A DNA stretch of 49,065 nt. Source: an uncultured Collinsella sp. (GTDB lineage: Bacteria; Actinomycetota; Coriobacteriia; Coriobacteriales; Coriobacteriaceae). Below the pieces are notes generated by a model, which saw nothing but the letters and a program-made list of their open reading frames with translations, was not told the origin of the DNA and did no database searches. The stretch lies in NCBI GenBank assembly GCA_934630385.1, contig CAKTWE010000003.1, positions 1 through 49,065 on the forward strand, in the 5' to 3' direction. Shown here one piece after another: positions 37,387 through 46,409 of this stretch (position 1 is the stretch's first letter; the number at the start of each line of letters is the position of its first letter). The translations under genes were made by a program, and so were the position numbers.

Positions 37387-38703
37387 ATGAAGAACGAAAT
37401 GAGCAGAAGGCAGTTCCTGGGCTTTGCTGGTTCCGCGGCTGCGGTTCTTGGTCTGGGTCTCGTGGGTTGCGGCGGTTCTGCCGGCTCCGGCTCCTCTGCT
37501 TCTGGTGACGCTGCCGAGGTCTACTTCCTCCAATTTAAGCCCGAGGTCGACAAGGAGTGGAAGGAGATCGCCAAGGCGTACAAGAAGGAGAAGGGCGTCG
37601 AGGTCAAGATCGTGACCGCCGCCTCCAACACCTACGAGGAGAAGCTCAAGTCCGAGATGTCCAAGAGCTCCGCTCCGACGCTGTTCCAGGTCAACGGCCC
37701 CACCGGCCTTAAGAACTGGAAGGACTACTGCGCCGATCTTTCCGACACCAAGCTCCGCGGTGAGCTCATCGACGACTCCCTGGCGCTGCAGTCCGACGGC
37801 AAGGATCTGGGTATCGACTGGGTTCAGGAGAGCTACGGCATCATCTACAACAAGGAGCTCCTCGAGAAGGCCGGCTACAAGGCCGAGGACATCAACTCCT
37901 TCGACAAGCTGAAGGCTTGCGCCGATGACATCCAGGCCCGCAAGGACGAGCTCGGCGTTGACGGCGCCTTCACTTCCGCCGGTATGGATGACTCCTCCAG
38001 CTGGCGCTACACCACGCACCTCGCCAACCTCCCGCTCTACTACGAGTTCGAGAAGGAGCACAACCAGGAGGACGACGAAATCAAGGGCGAGTATCTCGAT
38101 AACTTTAAGCAGATCTTCGACCTGTATATCACCGACTCCACCTGCGATCCTTCGCAGCTTGCCTCCAAGACCGGTGACGACGCCACCAACGAGTTCGCAA
38201 CCGGCAAGGCCGTCTTCTACCAGAACGGCTCTTGGGCCTACGCCGACCTCACCAAGGCCGGTATGACCGACGACCAGCTCGGCATGCTGCCGATCTACAT
38301 CGGCGTCGACGGCGAGGAGAACCAGGGCCTGTGCTCCGGCGGCGAGAACTACTGGTGCGTCAGCTCCCAGGCTTCCGAGGATGCTCAGAAGGCCACCGAG
38401 GACTTCATGTATTGGTGCGTCACTTCTGACACCGCCACCAGCATCATCGCTGACAAGATGGGTCTGACCGCCCCGTTCAAGAGCGCTAAGGAGACCACCA
38501 ACGTCTTCTCTCAGCAGGCCGTTGCCATGGCCAAGGACGGCAAGAAGACCGTCGCTTGGGACTTCGTCTACATCCCCTCTGAGGAGTGGAAGAAGAACCT
38601 CAAGCAGGCTCTGATCGCCTATGCTGCCGACAACAGCAAGTGGGACGGCGTCAAGAACGCCTTCGTCGATGGCTGGAAGACCGAGAAGGCCGCTTCCGAG
38701 TAA
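37387..38703 (+). CDS. Sugar ABC transporter solute-binding lipoprotein (maltose type)
   Basis: 438 residues. The signal sequence has a twin-arginine motif (SRRQFLGF, residues 6-13) and a lipobox LVGC, so it should be exported folded by Tat and lipid-anchored. The mature part is a family 1 extracellular binding protein (TYEEKLKSEMSKSSAPTLFQ, GAFTSAGMDDSSSWRYTTHL, NGSWAYADLTKAG). Neighbouring malF/malG-like permeases and starch-degrading enzymes point to maltose or maltodextrin as ligand. AAGGGTGG precedes the ATG at 37387. Confidence 0.85.
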   Translation: MKNEMSRRQFLGFAGSAAAVLGLGLVGCGGSAGSGSSASGDAAEVYFLQFKPEVDKEWKEIAKAYKKEKGVEVKIVTAASNTYEEKLKSEMSKSSAPTLFQVNGPTGLKNWKDYCADLSDTKLRGELIDDSLALQSDGKDLGIDWVQESYGIIYNKELLEKAGYKAEDINSFDKLKACADDIQARKDELGVDGAFTSAGMDDSSSWRYTTHLANLPLYYEFEKEHNQEDDEIKGEYLDNFKQIFDLYITDSTCDPSQLASKTGDDATNEFATGKAVFYQNGSWAYADLTKAGMTDDQLGMLPIYIGVDGEENQGLCSGGENYWCVSSQASEDAQKATEDFMYWCVTSDTATSIIADKMGLTAPFKSAKETTNVFSQQAVAMAKDGKKTVAWDFVYIPSEEWKKNLKQALIAYAADNSKWDGVKNAFVDGWKTEKAASE

Positions 38704-38734
38704 GCAGTTGCTGCCCAAGCTATCTGATTAGCGA

Positions 38735-38770
38735 CAGGGGGCGGGCAGACGCAGGTTTGCCCGCCCCCTG
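38735..38770 (+). terminator. Intra-operon hairpin between binding protein and permease genes
   Basis: A perfect 13-bp G/C stem (CAGGGGGCGGGCA / 38758-38770) with a 10-base loop and no following T-run. It would protect the binding-protein message from 3' decay or weaken transcription into the permeases, giving the usual excess of binding protein. Confidence 0.7.
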
Positions 38771-38790
38771 CATATTGAAAGGACCCTTCT

Positions 38791-39645
38791 ATGGGCAAAG
38801 CACTCAAGCGCTGGTGGCCGCTCTTTATGCTGCCCACGTGCCTGGCGTTTATGATCGGGTTCGTGATCCCCTTTATCCAGGGCTTCTATCTCTCGTTCTG
38901 CCAGTTTATTACCATTAACAACGCGCATTTTGTCGGTATCGAGAACTACGTGCGCGCACTGTCCGATCCGCAGTTTGCTACGTCGTTCTTCTTTACGGTG
39001 GCGTTTGCCTTCCTGTCGACGGTGCTCATCAACGTGATTGCCCTCGCCATCGCGCAGGCGCTCACCCGCAAGGCGCTCAAGGGCACCAACATCTTCCGTA
39101 CGATCTTCTTTATGCCTAACCTCATCGGCGGCATCGTGCTGGGCTACATTTGGCAGATTCTGATCAACTGCTTGCTCTCCAACGTGGGTGCCCAGCTCAT
39201 CGCCCTTAACTCTGCTGCTGGCTTCTGGGGCCTTATCATCCTGACCCTGTGGCAGCAGGTCGGCTACATGATGATCATCTACATCGCCGGTCTGCAGTCC
39301 ATTCCGTCCGACTACATCGAGGCCGCCAAGGTCGACGGCGCCACGGCATGGCAGACGTTCTGGAAGGTTAAGATCCCTAACCTGATGCCGACCATCACCA
39401 TCTGCCTGTTCCTGTCCATCACCAACGGCTTTAAGCTGTTCGATCAGAACCTCGCCCTTACCGGTGGTGCCCCCGCGCACTCCACCGAGATGCTCGCCCT
39501 GAACATCTACAACACGTTCTACTCGCGTGCCGGCATCGCATGGCAGGGCATTGGCCAGGCCAAGGCAGTCATCTTCTGCATCCTGGTCGTAGCCATCTCT
39601 ATGATCCAGCTTAAGGCCACGAGGTCCAAGGAGGTGCAGCAGTAA
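38791..39645 (+). CDS. Sugar ABC transporter permease (MalF-like)
   Basis: 284 residues with about six membrane segments and the EAA loop (YIEAAKVDGATAWQTFWKVK at about 172-191) that docks to the ATPase. GAAAGGACC lies before the ATG. Its stop overlaps the start of the second permease (TAATG). Confidence 0.88.
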   Translation: MGKALKRWWPLFMLPTCLAFMIGFVIPFIQGFYLSFCQFITINNAHFVGIENYVRALSDPQFATSFFFTVAFAFLSTVLINVIALAIAQALTRKALKGTNIFRTIFFMPNLIGGIVLGYIWQILINCLLSNVGAQLIALNSAAGFWGLIILTLWQQVGYMMIIYIAGLQSIPSDYIEAAKVDGATAWQTFWKVKIPNLMPTITICLFLSITNGFKLFDQNLALTGGAPAHSTEMLALNIYNTFYSRAGIAWQGIGQAKAVIFCILVVAISMIQLKATRSKEVQQ

Positions 39646-40484
39646 TGAAACGCGATAAGGTTATCAACCGCGCGCTCTCGATTTTCTTTACGATCCTGTC
39701 GCTCGCATGGATCTACCCCGTGTTCATGATTGCGCTCAATTCCTTTAAGAAAGCGACCGCAATCAGCACCACCACGGCGTTCGACCTGCTCACGCCCGAG
39801 ACGTTCAACGGCCTTGCAAACTACGTGCACGCTCTTAACGAGCAGGGCTTTGCCTCGGCATTTATGTACTCGCTCATTATCACGGTCACGTCGGTCGTGC
39901 TGATCTTGGTGTGCTGCTCCATGTGCGCTTGGTACGTGGTTCGTGTCAACAGCAAGATCTCGAACTTCTTCTATTACCTGTTCGTGTTCTCGATGGTCGT
40001 ACCGTTCCAGATGCTCATGTTCACGCTGTCCAATTTGGCGGACCGCATTGGCTTCAACACACCGTTCAACATTTGCTTTATCTATCTGGGCTTTGGCGCG
40101 GGCCTGGCGGTCTTTATGTTCGCCGGCTTTGTAAAGAACATCCCGCTCGAGATCGAGGAGGCGGCCATGATCGACGGCTGCAACCCGGTCCAGGTGTTCT
40201 TTAAGATCGTCCTTCCCATCATGAAGCCCACCTATCTTTCGGTCGGCATCCTCGAGACCATGTGGGTCTGGAACGACTACCTGCTGCCCTACCTTACGCT
40301 CGACTCCACCAAGTACAAGACCATTCCTATCTTGATCCAGTACTTCCGCGGCGGCTATGGCCACGTCGAGCTCGGCCCCATGATGGCCTGCATCATGATG
40401 GTCGTTGTCCCCATCGTCATCATGTACATCTTCTGCCAGAAGTACATCATTGACGGTGTGGTGGCAGGTGCCGTCAAGGGCTGA
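39645..40484 (+). CDS. Sugar ABC transporter permease (MalG-like)
   Basis: 279 residues, six predicted membrane segments, and EAA loop EIEEAAMIDGCNPVQVFFKI (about 167-186). It completes the heterodimeric channel with the upstream permease, to which it is translationally coupled by a one-base overlap. Confidence 0.88.
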   Translation: MKRDKVINRALSIFFTILSLAWIYPVFMIALNSFKKATAISTTTAFDLLTPETFNGLANYVHALNEQGFASAFMYSLIITVTSVVLILVCCSMCAWYVVRVNSKISNFFYYLFVFSMVVPFQMLMFTLSNLADRIGFNTPFNICFIYLGFGAGLAVFMFAGFVKNIPLEIEEAAMIDGCNPVQVFFKIVLPIMKPTYLSVGILETMWVWNDYLLPYLTLDSTKYKTIPILIQYFRGGYGHVELGPMMACIMMVVVPIVIMYIFCQKYIIDGVVAGAVKG

Positions 40485-40509
40485 TGCCGTAACTGTTTTG
40501 CAAGTTTCT

Positions 40510-40534
40510 GCGGCGCCCCTCAGCGTGGCGCCGC
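40510..40534 (+). terminator. Intra-operon hairpin before the ATPase gene
   Basis: GCGGCGCC / GGCGCCGC stem with a 9-base loop, no T-run, in the 68-base gap between the permease and ATPase genes. It probably tunes or protects the message rather than ending it. Confidence 0.5.
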
Positions 40535-40552
40535 GTATCGAAAGGTAGAGAC

Positions 40553-41752
40553 ATGGCCGAGATCGTTCTCAAACATGTTCAGAAGGTGTATCCCAACAAC
40601 GAGTCCAAAAAGAAGGGCTTCTTTGGCAAAAAGAAGAAGACCGAGGAGAAGAAGCACAACCTCAAGGTTACCGAGGACGGTGTGCTCGCTGTAGAGGACT
40701 TCAACCTCACCGTTCACGACCAGGAGTTCATCGTCCTCGTTGGCCCCTCTGGCTGCGGTAAGTCCACGACGATGCGCATGGTCGCTGGCCTGGAGGATAT
40801 CACTTCGGGCGACGTGCTCATCGACGGCAAGCGCGTCAACGACGTGGCGCCCAAGGACCGCGATATCGCCATGGTGTTCCAGAGCTATGCTCTGTACCCC
40901 AATATGACGGTGTACGAGAACATGGCGTTTACGCTTGAGCTCAAGAAGGTCCCCAAGGACGAGATCGACCGCAAGGTTCGCTCCGCTGCCGAGATCTTGG
41001 GTATCACCGAGTACCTCGACCGTAAGCCCAAGGCGCTTTCGGGCGGCCAGCGTCAGCGCGTTGCTATCGGCCGCGCCATCGTGCGCGATCCTAAGGTCTT
41101 CCTGATGGACGAGCCGCTGTCCAACCTGGACGCCAAGCTGCGTAACCAGATGCGTGCCGAGCTCATCAAGCTGCGCCACGAGATCAAGGGCACGTTCATC
41201 TACGTCACCCACGACCAGACCGAGGCCATGACCCTCGGCGACCGCATCGTGGTCATGAAGGACGGCGTCGTCCAGCAGATCGCCACCCCGCAGGAGGTCT
41301 TCAACCATCCCGCGAACATCTTTGTCGCAGGCTTTATCGGCGTGCCGCAGATGAACTTCTTCGATGCCCAGCTGGTGCGCTCGGGCAACGGCTTTACCGT
41401 CAAGACCGAGGATATGAACGTGGCGCTCGCCCCCGAGACCTGCGCTCAGCTTGCTCTCAACTGGGATGGCGGCGACGTGAAGGAGATCACGGCCGGCGTG
41501 CGCCCCGAGCAGATCCTGCTTGCCGACAAGGACGAGGAGGGTGCGCTCCAGGGTACCGTCGAGGTGACCGAGCTCATGGGTTCGACCGAGCATGTCCACG
41601 TGACTGCTCCCGATGGCCAGTTCGTCCTGATCATTCCCGTTGTCGACCTTGAGGCCAAGGGTGCGCTCAAGGCGGGCGACCCCATCTGGTTCAAGTTCGA
41701 GAAGAACGCGACCCATCTCTTCGATAAGGTGTCTGGCAAGAACCTTATCTAG
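40553..41752 (+). CDS. Sugar ABC transporter ATP-binding protein (MsmK/UgpC/MalK type)
   Basis: 399 residues. Walker A GPSGCGKST (64-72), signature LSGGQ (162-166), Walker B FLMDEP (183-188), switch His220, and a C-terminal OB-type regulatory domain (about 245-399). It energises the two permeases. An unusual lysine-rich stretch (NNESKKKGFFGKKKKTEEKK, residues 15-34) interrupts the region before the P-loop, where MalK proteins normally have only a short loop. GAAAGGTAGAG precedes the ATG. Confidence 0.9.
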   Translation: MAEIVLKHVQKVYPNNESKKKGFFGKKKKTEEKKHNLKVTEDGVLAVEDFNLTVHDQEFIVLVGPSGCGKSTTMRMVAGLEDITSGDVLIDGKRVNDVAPKDRDIAMVFQSYALYPNMTVYENMAFTLELKKVPKDEIDRKVRSAAEILGITEYLDRKPKALSGGQRQRVAIGRAIVRDPKVFLMDEPLSNLDAKLRNQMRAELIKLRHEIKGTFIYVTHDQTEAMTLGDRIVVMKDGVVQQIATPQEVFNHPANIFVAGFIGVPQMNFFDAQLVRSGNGFTVKTEDMNVALAPETCAQLALNWDGGDVKEITAGVRPEQILLADKDEEGALQGTVEVTELMGSTEHVHVTAPDGQFVLIIPVVDLEAKGALKAGDPIWFKFEKNATHLFDKVSGKNLI

Positions 41753-41820
41753 GCCCGGTGCATCCAGGCCCTCCCTTTGGGCGACTGCGGTATTGCCATC
41801 CTTTTGCCGCGGTCACATAT

Positions 41821-41863
41821 AAGGCTCCCCTCCCGTCCACTAGGCGAGAGGGGAGCCTTTCTT
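41821..41863 (+). terminator. Terminator of the importer operon
   Basis: 12-bp stem AAGGCTCCCCTC (41821-41832) with GAGGGGAGCCTT (41848-41859), followed by TCTTTG. Confidence 0.85.
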
Positions 41864-41892
41864 TGTGTTGGGGCTTTCCATCTATCAGTTTG

Positions 41893-42187
41893 TCTTGATC
41901 TGTAACGGGAGGAGGGTCAAATTGGGCCTAGGTGTTACAGATTGAGACAGTGTCGAGCTGTCTGTCCTTTCATCTCGATCTGTAACACGAAGGACTGATT
42001 TTGGCAGCTACCTGTTACAGATTGAGACGGTCCATCAGGACAAACCTGTTTATCTCGATCTGTAACATCTGGGCCCGTTTTATCTGAGTAGTTGTTACAG
42101 AACAAGATTGTTTGGCGGGGCGTCTCTGTTTATCTAGATTTGTAACAGGTAGACCCAATTTTGCCTGCTAAATGTTACAGGCCGAGA
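41893..42187. repeat. Four 80-bp tandem units with alternating inverted 15-bp elements
   Basis: The element TGTTACAGATYGAGA or its reverse complement occurs eight times, with start points at 41893, 41933, 41973, 42013, 42053, 42093, 42133 and 42173: exactly every 40 bases, alternating strand. Pairs form stems with 25-base loops that resemble one another (a central ATTTTG-like core). Orientation alternates and spacers are not unique-length-variable, so it is not a CRISPR array. It lies between two converging terminators and has no coding frame. Nature unknown. Confidence 0.85.
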
Positions 42188-42227
42188 TTTTTTGGTCGAG
42201 GCAGGCCATGGGCCGGCGTATGGACAC

Positions 42228-42261
42228 AAAAAGCGGAGCCGCGTTGCCGCGACTCCGTTTT
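42228..42261. terminator. Terminator of the phosphorylase gene
   Basis: CGGAG-CC-GCG / CGC-GA-CTCCG hairpin flanked by AAAAAGC and GTTTTC, so it can act for the minus-strand phosphorylase message. It lies 26 bases past the stop. Confidence 0.7.
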
Positions 42262-42286
42262 CAAGAGGATGGGTAAGGGAAGCGAA

Positions 42287-44554
42287 TTAGCTCAGGTGCC
42301 AAATCTCGTCGTTGTACTGGGAGATCGTGCGGTCGGACGAGAAGGTGCCGGCGTTGGCGATGTTAATCAGCGCCTTGCGCATCCAGGCGTCCTGGTCCTC
42401 GTAGTCTGCCAGCACGCGCTCCTTGGTCTGGATGTACTCCTCAATGTCGAGCAGGGCCATAAACCAGTCCTTGCCCTTGATGTCGTCGTGCAGACGCTGC
42501 AGGCGCTCGGCGTTGCCGGTCGCCATAAAGGCGGGATTGGTGATGAAGTCCACCAGCAGTTTGATGCCGGGCTTGCGGTAGAGCGCGCCGGCGTCATAGG
42601 TGCCGTCGGCGTAGAGCTTCTCGACCTGTTTGGACGAGGCACCAAAGGTGTAGATGTTCTCGTCGCCCACGAGCTCAGCGATCTCCACATTGGCGCCGTC
42701 GAGCGTGCACAGGGTCAAAGCACCGTTGAGCATGAACTTCATGTTGGAGGTGCCGCTCGCCTCCTTGGAGGCCAGGCTGATCTGCTCGGAGATGTCGGCA
42801 GCGGGAATCACGCGCTCGGCGGCGGTGACGTTGTAGTTCTCAATCATGACAACCTGCAGGTAGGGGGCCACGTCGGGGTCGTTGGCTATCCACTGGGAAA
42901 GCGTCAGGATTAGGTGAATGATGTCTTGGGCGATGGTGTAGGCTGGGGCCGCCTTGCCGCCAAAGATGATGGTGACGGGGTGCTTAGGCTTATTGCCGTT
43001 CTTGATGTCGAGATACTTCCAGATGATGTAGAGCGCGAGCATCTGCTGGCGCTTGTACTCGTGGATACGCTTGACCTGAACATCGATGATGGCGTTGGAG
43101 GGAATGGTCACACCTTGCTCGAGCGCCATGAACTGGCGCATGATGGCCTTGGCCTCGGTCTTGGTGGCAGCCAGGCGCTCAAGAACATCTTTGTCGTCGG
43201 CGAACTTGGCGAGTTTGCTCAGATCGCCGGTGCTGCGCCAGTCGGTGCCGATCACATCGTCGAGCAGGTTGGCGAGCGCGGGGTTGGCTCCCTGGATCCA
43301 GCGGCGGAAGGTGATGCCGTTGGTCTTGTTGGAGAACTTCTCGGGGTAGATCTCGTAGAACGGATGAAGCTCGGTGTCCTCCAGGATCTTGGTGTGGAGT
43401 GCGGCGACGCCGTTGATGGAGAAGCCAAAGTGAATGTCCATGTGGGCCATGTGGACGGTATCGTGCTCGTCGATGATGGCGACGCGCGGGTCGTCGTGCT
43501 CGGCCTTGGCGATCTCGTCGAGCTTGACGATGATGTCGGCGATGGCGGGCGAGACCTTCTGCAGGCTGGCGAGCGGCCACTTCTCGAGCGCCTCGGCAAG
43601 GATCGTGTGGTTGGTGTAGGCGACCATGGAGCGCACGATGGTGACTGCCTCGTCAAACTCGATGTCGTGCTCGGTGGTGAGTAGGCGGATGAGCTCGGGA
43701 ATGACCATGGTGGGGTGCGTGTCGTTAATCTGGACCACGGCGTAGTCGGCCAAGTCGTGCAGGTTGCTGCCGCGCTCGACGGCCTCGTCGATCAGGAGCT
43801 GGGCGGCGTTGCTCACCATGAAGTATTCCTGGTAGATGCGAAGCAGGCGGCCCTGCTCGTCGGAATCGTCAGGGTAGAGGAACAAAGTGAGGTTCTTGGC
43901 GATCTCGGTCTTGTCGAAGTCGATGGAGCTGCCGGGTACCAGGCCGTCGTCGACACTCGCCAAGTCGAACAGGCGCAGACGATTCTTGGCGGGCTGGCCG
44001 TAGCCAGGCACGTCGATGTTGACGAGCTTGGAGGTGACGGCAAAGTCGCCGAACTCAACAGTGTAGGAGCGGTCGTCATCGATCAGGATATCCTGCTCGC
44101 CGAGCCACTCGTCGGGGACGGCCTTCTGCTGATTGTCGACAAAGCGCTGGCGGAACAGGCCGTAATGGTAGTTGAGGCCCACGCCGTCGCCGGTAAGGCC
44201 CAGTGTGGCGATGGAATCCAAGAAACACGCGGCCAGACGGCCCAGGCCGCCGTTGCCGAGCGAAGGCTCGACCTCGAACTCCTCGATCTTATTGAGGTCG
44301 TGGCCGGCGGCGACGAGCTGGTCCTTAACCTCGCCATAGATACCGAGGTCGATCATGTTGTTGATGAGTAGCTTGCCAATCAAGAATTCGGCGGAGATGT
44401 AATAGAGCTTTTTCTTGCCATTGTTGAGCGGGCAGGCGGCTGAGCGCTCCTGCACGAGCTTAACGAGCAGTTTGTAAATGCGACGGTCATCGAGCTGCTC
44501 GAGCGAGATGCCAAAAGACTGCTCGGCGAGTTCTGCGAGATCGATACGGGGCAT
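42287..44554 (-). CDS. Glycogen/maltodextrin phosphorylase
   Basis: 755 residues. PLP-binding lysine K606 in ASGTSNMKFML, substrate/phosphate region EPSLGNGGLGRLAACFLDS, VQINDTHPTM, and VKRIHEYKRQQM are all family hallmarks. It releases glucose 1-phosphate from alpha-1,4-glucans. It lies next to 4-alpha-glucanotransferase and the maltose importer, giving a complete intracellular maltodextrin pathway. AGGAGG precedes the ATG at 44554. No regulatory extension of the eukaryotic type is present. Confidence 0.93.
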   Translation of the reverse strand: MPRIDLAELAEQSFGISLEQLDDRRIYKLLVKLVQERSAACPLNNGKKKLYYISAEFLIGKLLINNMIDLGIYGEVKDQLVAAGHDLNKIEEFEVEPSLGNGGLGRLAACFLDSIATLGLTGDGVGLNYHYGLFRQRFVDNQQKAVPDEWLGEQDILIDDDRSYTVEFGDFAVTSKLVNIDVPGYGQPAKNRLRLFDLASVDDGLVPGSSIDFDKTEIAKNLTLFLYPDDSDEQGRLLRIYQEYFMVSNAAQLLIDEAVERGSNLHDLADYAVVQINDTHPTMVIPELIRLLTTEHDIEFDEAVTIVRSMVAYTNHTILAEALEKWPLASLQKVSPAIADIIVKLDEIAKAEHDDPRVAIIDEHDTVHMAHMDIHFGFSINGVAALHTKILEDTELHPFYEIYPEKFSNKTNGITFRRWIQGANPALANLLDDVIGTDWRSTGDLSKLAKFADDKDVLERLAATKTEAKAIMRQFMALEQGVTIPSNAIIDVQVKRIHEYKRQQMLALYIIWKYLDIKNGNKPKHPVTIIFGGKAAPAYTIAQDIIHLILTLSQWIANDPDVAPYLQVVMIENYNVTAAERVIPAADISEQISLASKEASGTSNMKFMLNGALTLCTLDGANVEIAELVGDENIYTFGASSKQVEKLYADGTYDAGALYRKPGIKLLVDFITNPAFMATGNAERLQRLHDDIKGKDWFMALLDIEEYIQTKERVLADYEDQDAWMRKALINIANAGTFSSDRTISQYNDEIWHLS

Positions 44555-44682
44555 GTTTCCTCCTGTAATGGGTTGATTACATGTCTGCAATTCATAAGAA
44601 GCCCGCGCGAGGGGATTGGGGTGGCCTTGCGCGGGTAAGCAAGCGCGTCCGCACGGTGTGGTGGGGTCGGGCGCGGTGGCTC

Positions 44683-46188
44683 CTATTGGGGAAGCTCGAT
44701 TTCGGCTTCCGACGGGATACGGAAGTAGGTCTCGGTCCAGTCGGTAAGCTTGTGCTCGAGCTCGCGGGTGATGGCACCATCAAGCATGCGCCAGGTCCAG
44801 TTGCCACCCAGGGTGGCAGGGGTGTTGATGCGCGCCTCGTTGCCCAGATTGAGCAGGTCCTGCATGGTGTAGATGCAGGTATCGCTCACGCTGGCGGCGA
44901 TGGTTCGGTTGAGCGCGTCGGTTATGGACTCGCCTGCCTGCTGATGAGTGTACAGGGCTGCCTGTTCGCGCTGACGCGGAGTGGCCGTACCCTCGAACCA
45001 ACCGCGCGCCGTCTCGTTGTCGTGCGTGCCTACATAGGCGACGGTATTGGCGATGTAGTTATGCGGCAGGTAATACGAGTTTGTACCCTCAAAGGCAAAC
45101 TGCAAGATCTTCATGCCGGGGAAGCCCGAGGTGTCGCGCATATCGATGACGCCGGGGGTAAGGAAGCCCAGGTCCTCGGCGATAATAGGCAGCGTGCCGA
45201 GCTTTTCCTCGAGCGTCTTGAAGAGCTTGAGGCCGGGACCCTGTGTCCACGAACCGTAGGACGAGTCGGGCGAGGAGAACGGCACCTCCCAGTAGGCCTC
45301 AAAGCCACGGAAGTGGTCCAGACGGATAACGTCGTACATGTTGAGTGCGGCGCGGATGCGGCCTTCCCACCAGGAGAAGCCGTCTGCTTCCATGGCGTCC
45401 CAGTCATAGATGGGATTGCCCCAGTACTGGCCGGTGGCAGAGAACTGATCGGGCGGCGTGCCGGCGACACTGACGGGGTTGCCGGCGGCGTCGATCTTAA
45501 AGAGCTCGGGGCTTGCCCACATCTCGACGGAGTCGCGCGAGACGTAAATGGGCAGATCGCCGATGATCAGGATGTCGCGCTCGTTGGCGTATGCCTTGAG
45601 GCGGCTCCATTGGCGGTCGAAGAAGTACTGCGTCATCTGGTGGTAGAGCATGTGCGCGGGATGGGCGGCGCAGACCTTGGCAGATGCTTCGCCGCGGGTG
45701 CGCAGTTCTGCGGGCCACTCCCAAAAGGCCTTGAGTCCGCACTCCTCTTTGACGGTCATGAACTCGCAATAGGGAATGAGCCAGTCTTCGTTTGCCTGGA
45801 CGAAGTCGTCGAAATCGGCTGGCTTGTCGGAGGCGAAGCGTTCGACGGCACGGTCGAGAATCTGGCGGCGACCGCTAAAAATCGCGCCATAGTCAACGTT
45901 GTTGGGATCGGAGCCCAGATACACACCGTCGATATCGCGCTGCTCCAGATAGCCGGCCTCGATAAGCTCGGCAAAATCGATGAAATTGGGGTTACCCGCA
46001 CGGGCCGAGAACGACTGATAGGGCGAGTCGCCATAGCTTGTCGTCGTAAGGGGCAGAATCTGCCAATAATGTTGTTTGCACGAGGCGAGGAAATCGACAA
46101 AGTCGTAGGCATTCCAGCCAAAGCCGCCGATGCCGTACGGTCCGGGCAGGGACGAGATGGGCATGAGAACACCGCTTGCACGCTCCAT
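44683..46188 (-). CDS. malQ: 4-alpha-glucanotransferase
   Basis: 501 residues of the GH77 family (amylomaltase). Catalytic segments: YDVIRLDHFRGFEAYW (nucleophile Asp), PIIAEDLGFL (acid/base Glu) and VGTHDNETARGW (third Asp). It rearranges maltose and short dextrins to give chains long enough for the phosphorylase. The ATG at 46188 starts the conserved MERASGVLMPISSLPGPYGI. A GTG four codons upstream, with AAGAAGG close by, is an alternative. Confidence 0.93.
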   Translation of the reverse strand: MERASGVLMPISSLPGPYGIGGFGWNAYDFVDFLASCKQHYWQILPLTTTSYGDSPYQSFSARAGNPNFIDFAELIEAGYLEQRDIDGVYLGSDPNNVDYGAIFSGRRQILDRAVERFASDKPADFDDFVQANEDWLIPYCEFMTVKEECGLKAFWEWPAELRTRGEASAKVCAAHPAHMLYHQMTQYFFDRQWSRLKAYANERDILIIGDLPIYVSRDSVEMWASPELFKIDAAGNPVSVAGTPPDQFSATGQYWGNPIYDWDAMEADGFSWWEGRIRAALNMYDVIRLDHFRGFEAYWEVPFSSPDSSYGSWTQGPGLKLFKTLEEKLGTLPIIAEDLGFLTPGVIDMRDTSGFPGMKILQFAFEGTNSYYLPHNYIANTVAYVGTHDNETARGWFEGTATPRQREQAALYTHQQAGESITDALNRTIAASVSDTCIYTMQDLLNLGNEARINTPATLGGNWTWRMLDGAITRELEHKLTDWTETYFRIPSEAEIELPQ

Positions 46189-46287
46189 GGATGTGCTCAC
46201 CAACCTTCTTGTTGTGGGATCGGCCTGCAGATGGGTGAACAGCCCGTCCCGAGTTTTAGAGTCGATGTCCCTATTGTAGAACATGTT

Positions 46288-46295
46288 GTTTAAAC
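46288..46295. promoter_or_regulatory. GTTTAAAC operator-like palindrome upstream of malQ
   Basis: The palindrome sits in the wider ACATGTTGTTTAAACATGT, 100 bases before the malQ start. It matches the sites beside the GntR regulator. The 46189-46351 gap otherwise holds only this and the leader. Confidence 0.6.
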
Positions 46296-46351
46296 ATGTA
46301 TAGGCGAGATTAAAAAGTTGGCCCATTTTCGGTAAATGGTTACGCGCCATG

Positions 46352-46386
46352 AAAAAAGCCCCGGTCTCACATCGTGAGATCGGGGC
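46352..46386 (-). terminator. Terminator of galE
   Basis: GCCCCGGTCTCAC (46358-46370) pairs with GTGAGATCGGGGC (46374-46386) with one mismatch and a 3-base loop. On the minus strand TTTTTTC follows. Confidence 0.85.
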
Positions 46387-46409
46387 AAGAGCGGTATGTA
46401 GGTTTTTTG

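Noticed and set aside
41893..42187. CRISPR array
   Set aside because: The repeated element alternates orientation, its spacers resemble one another and no cas genes are near.
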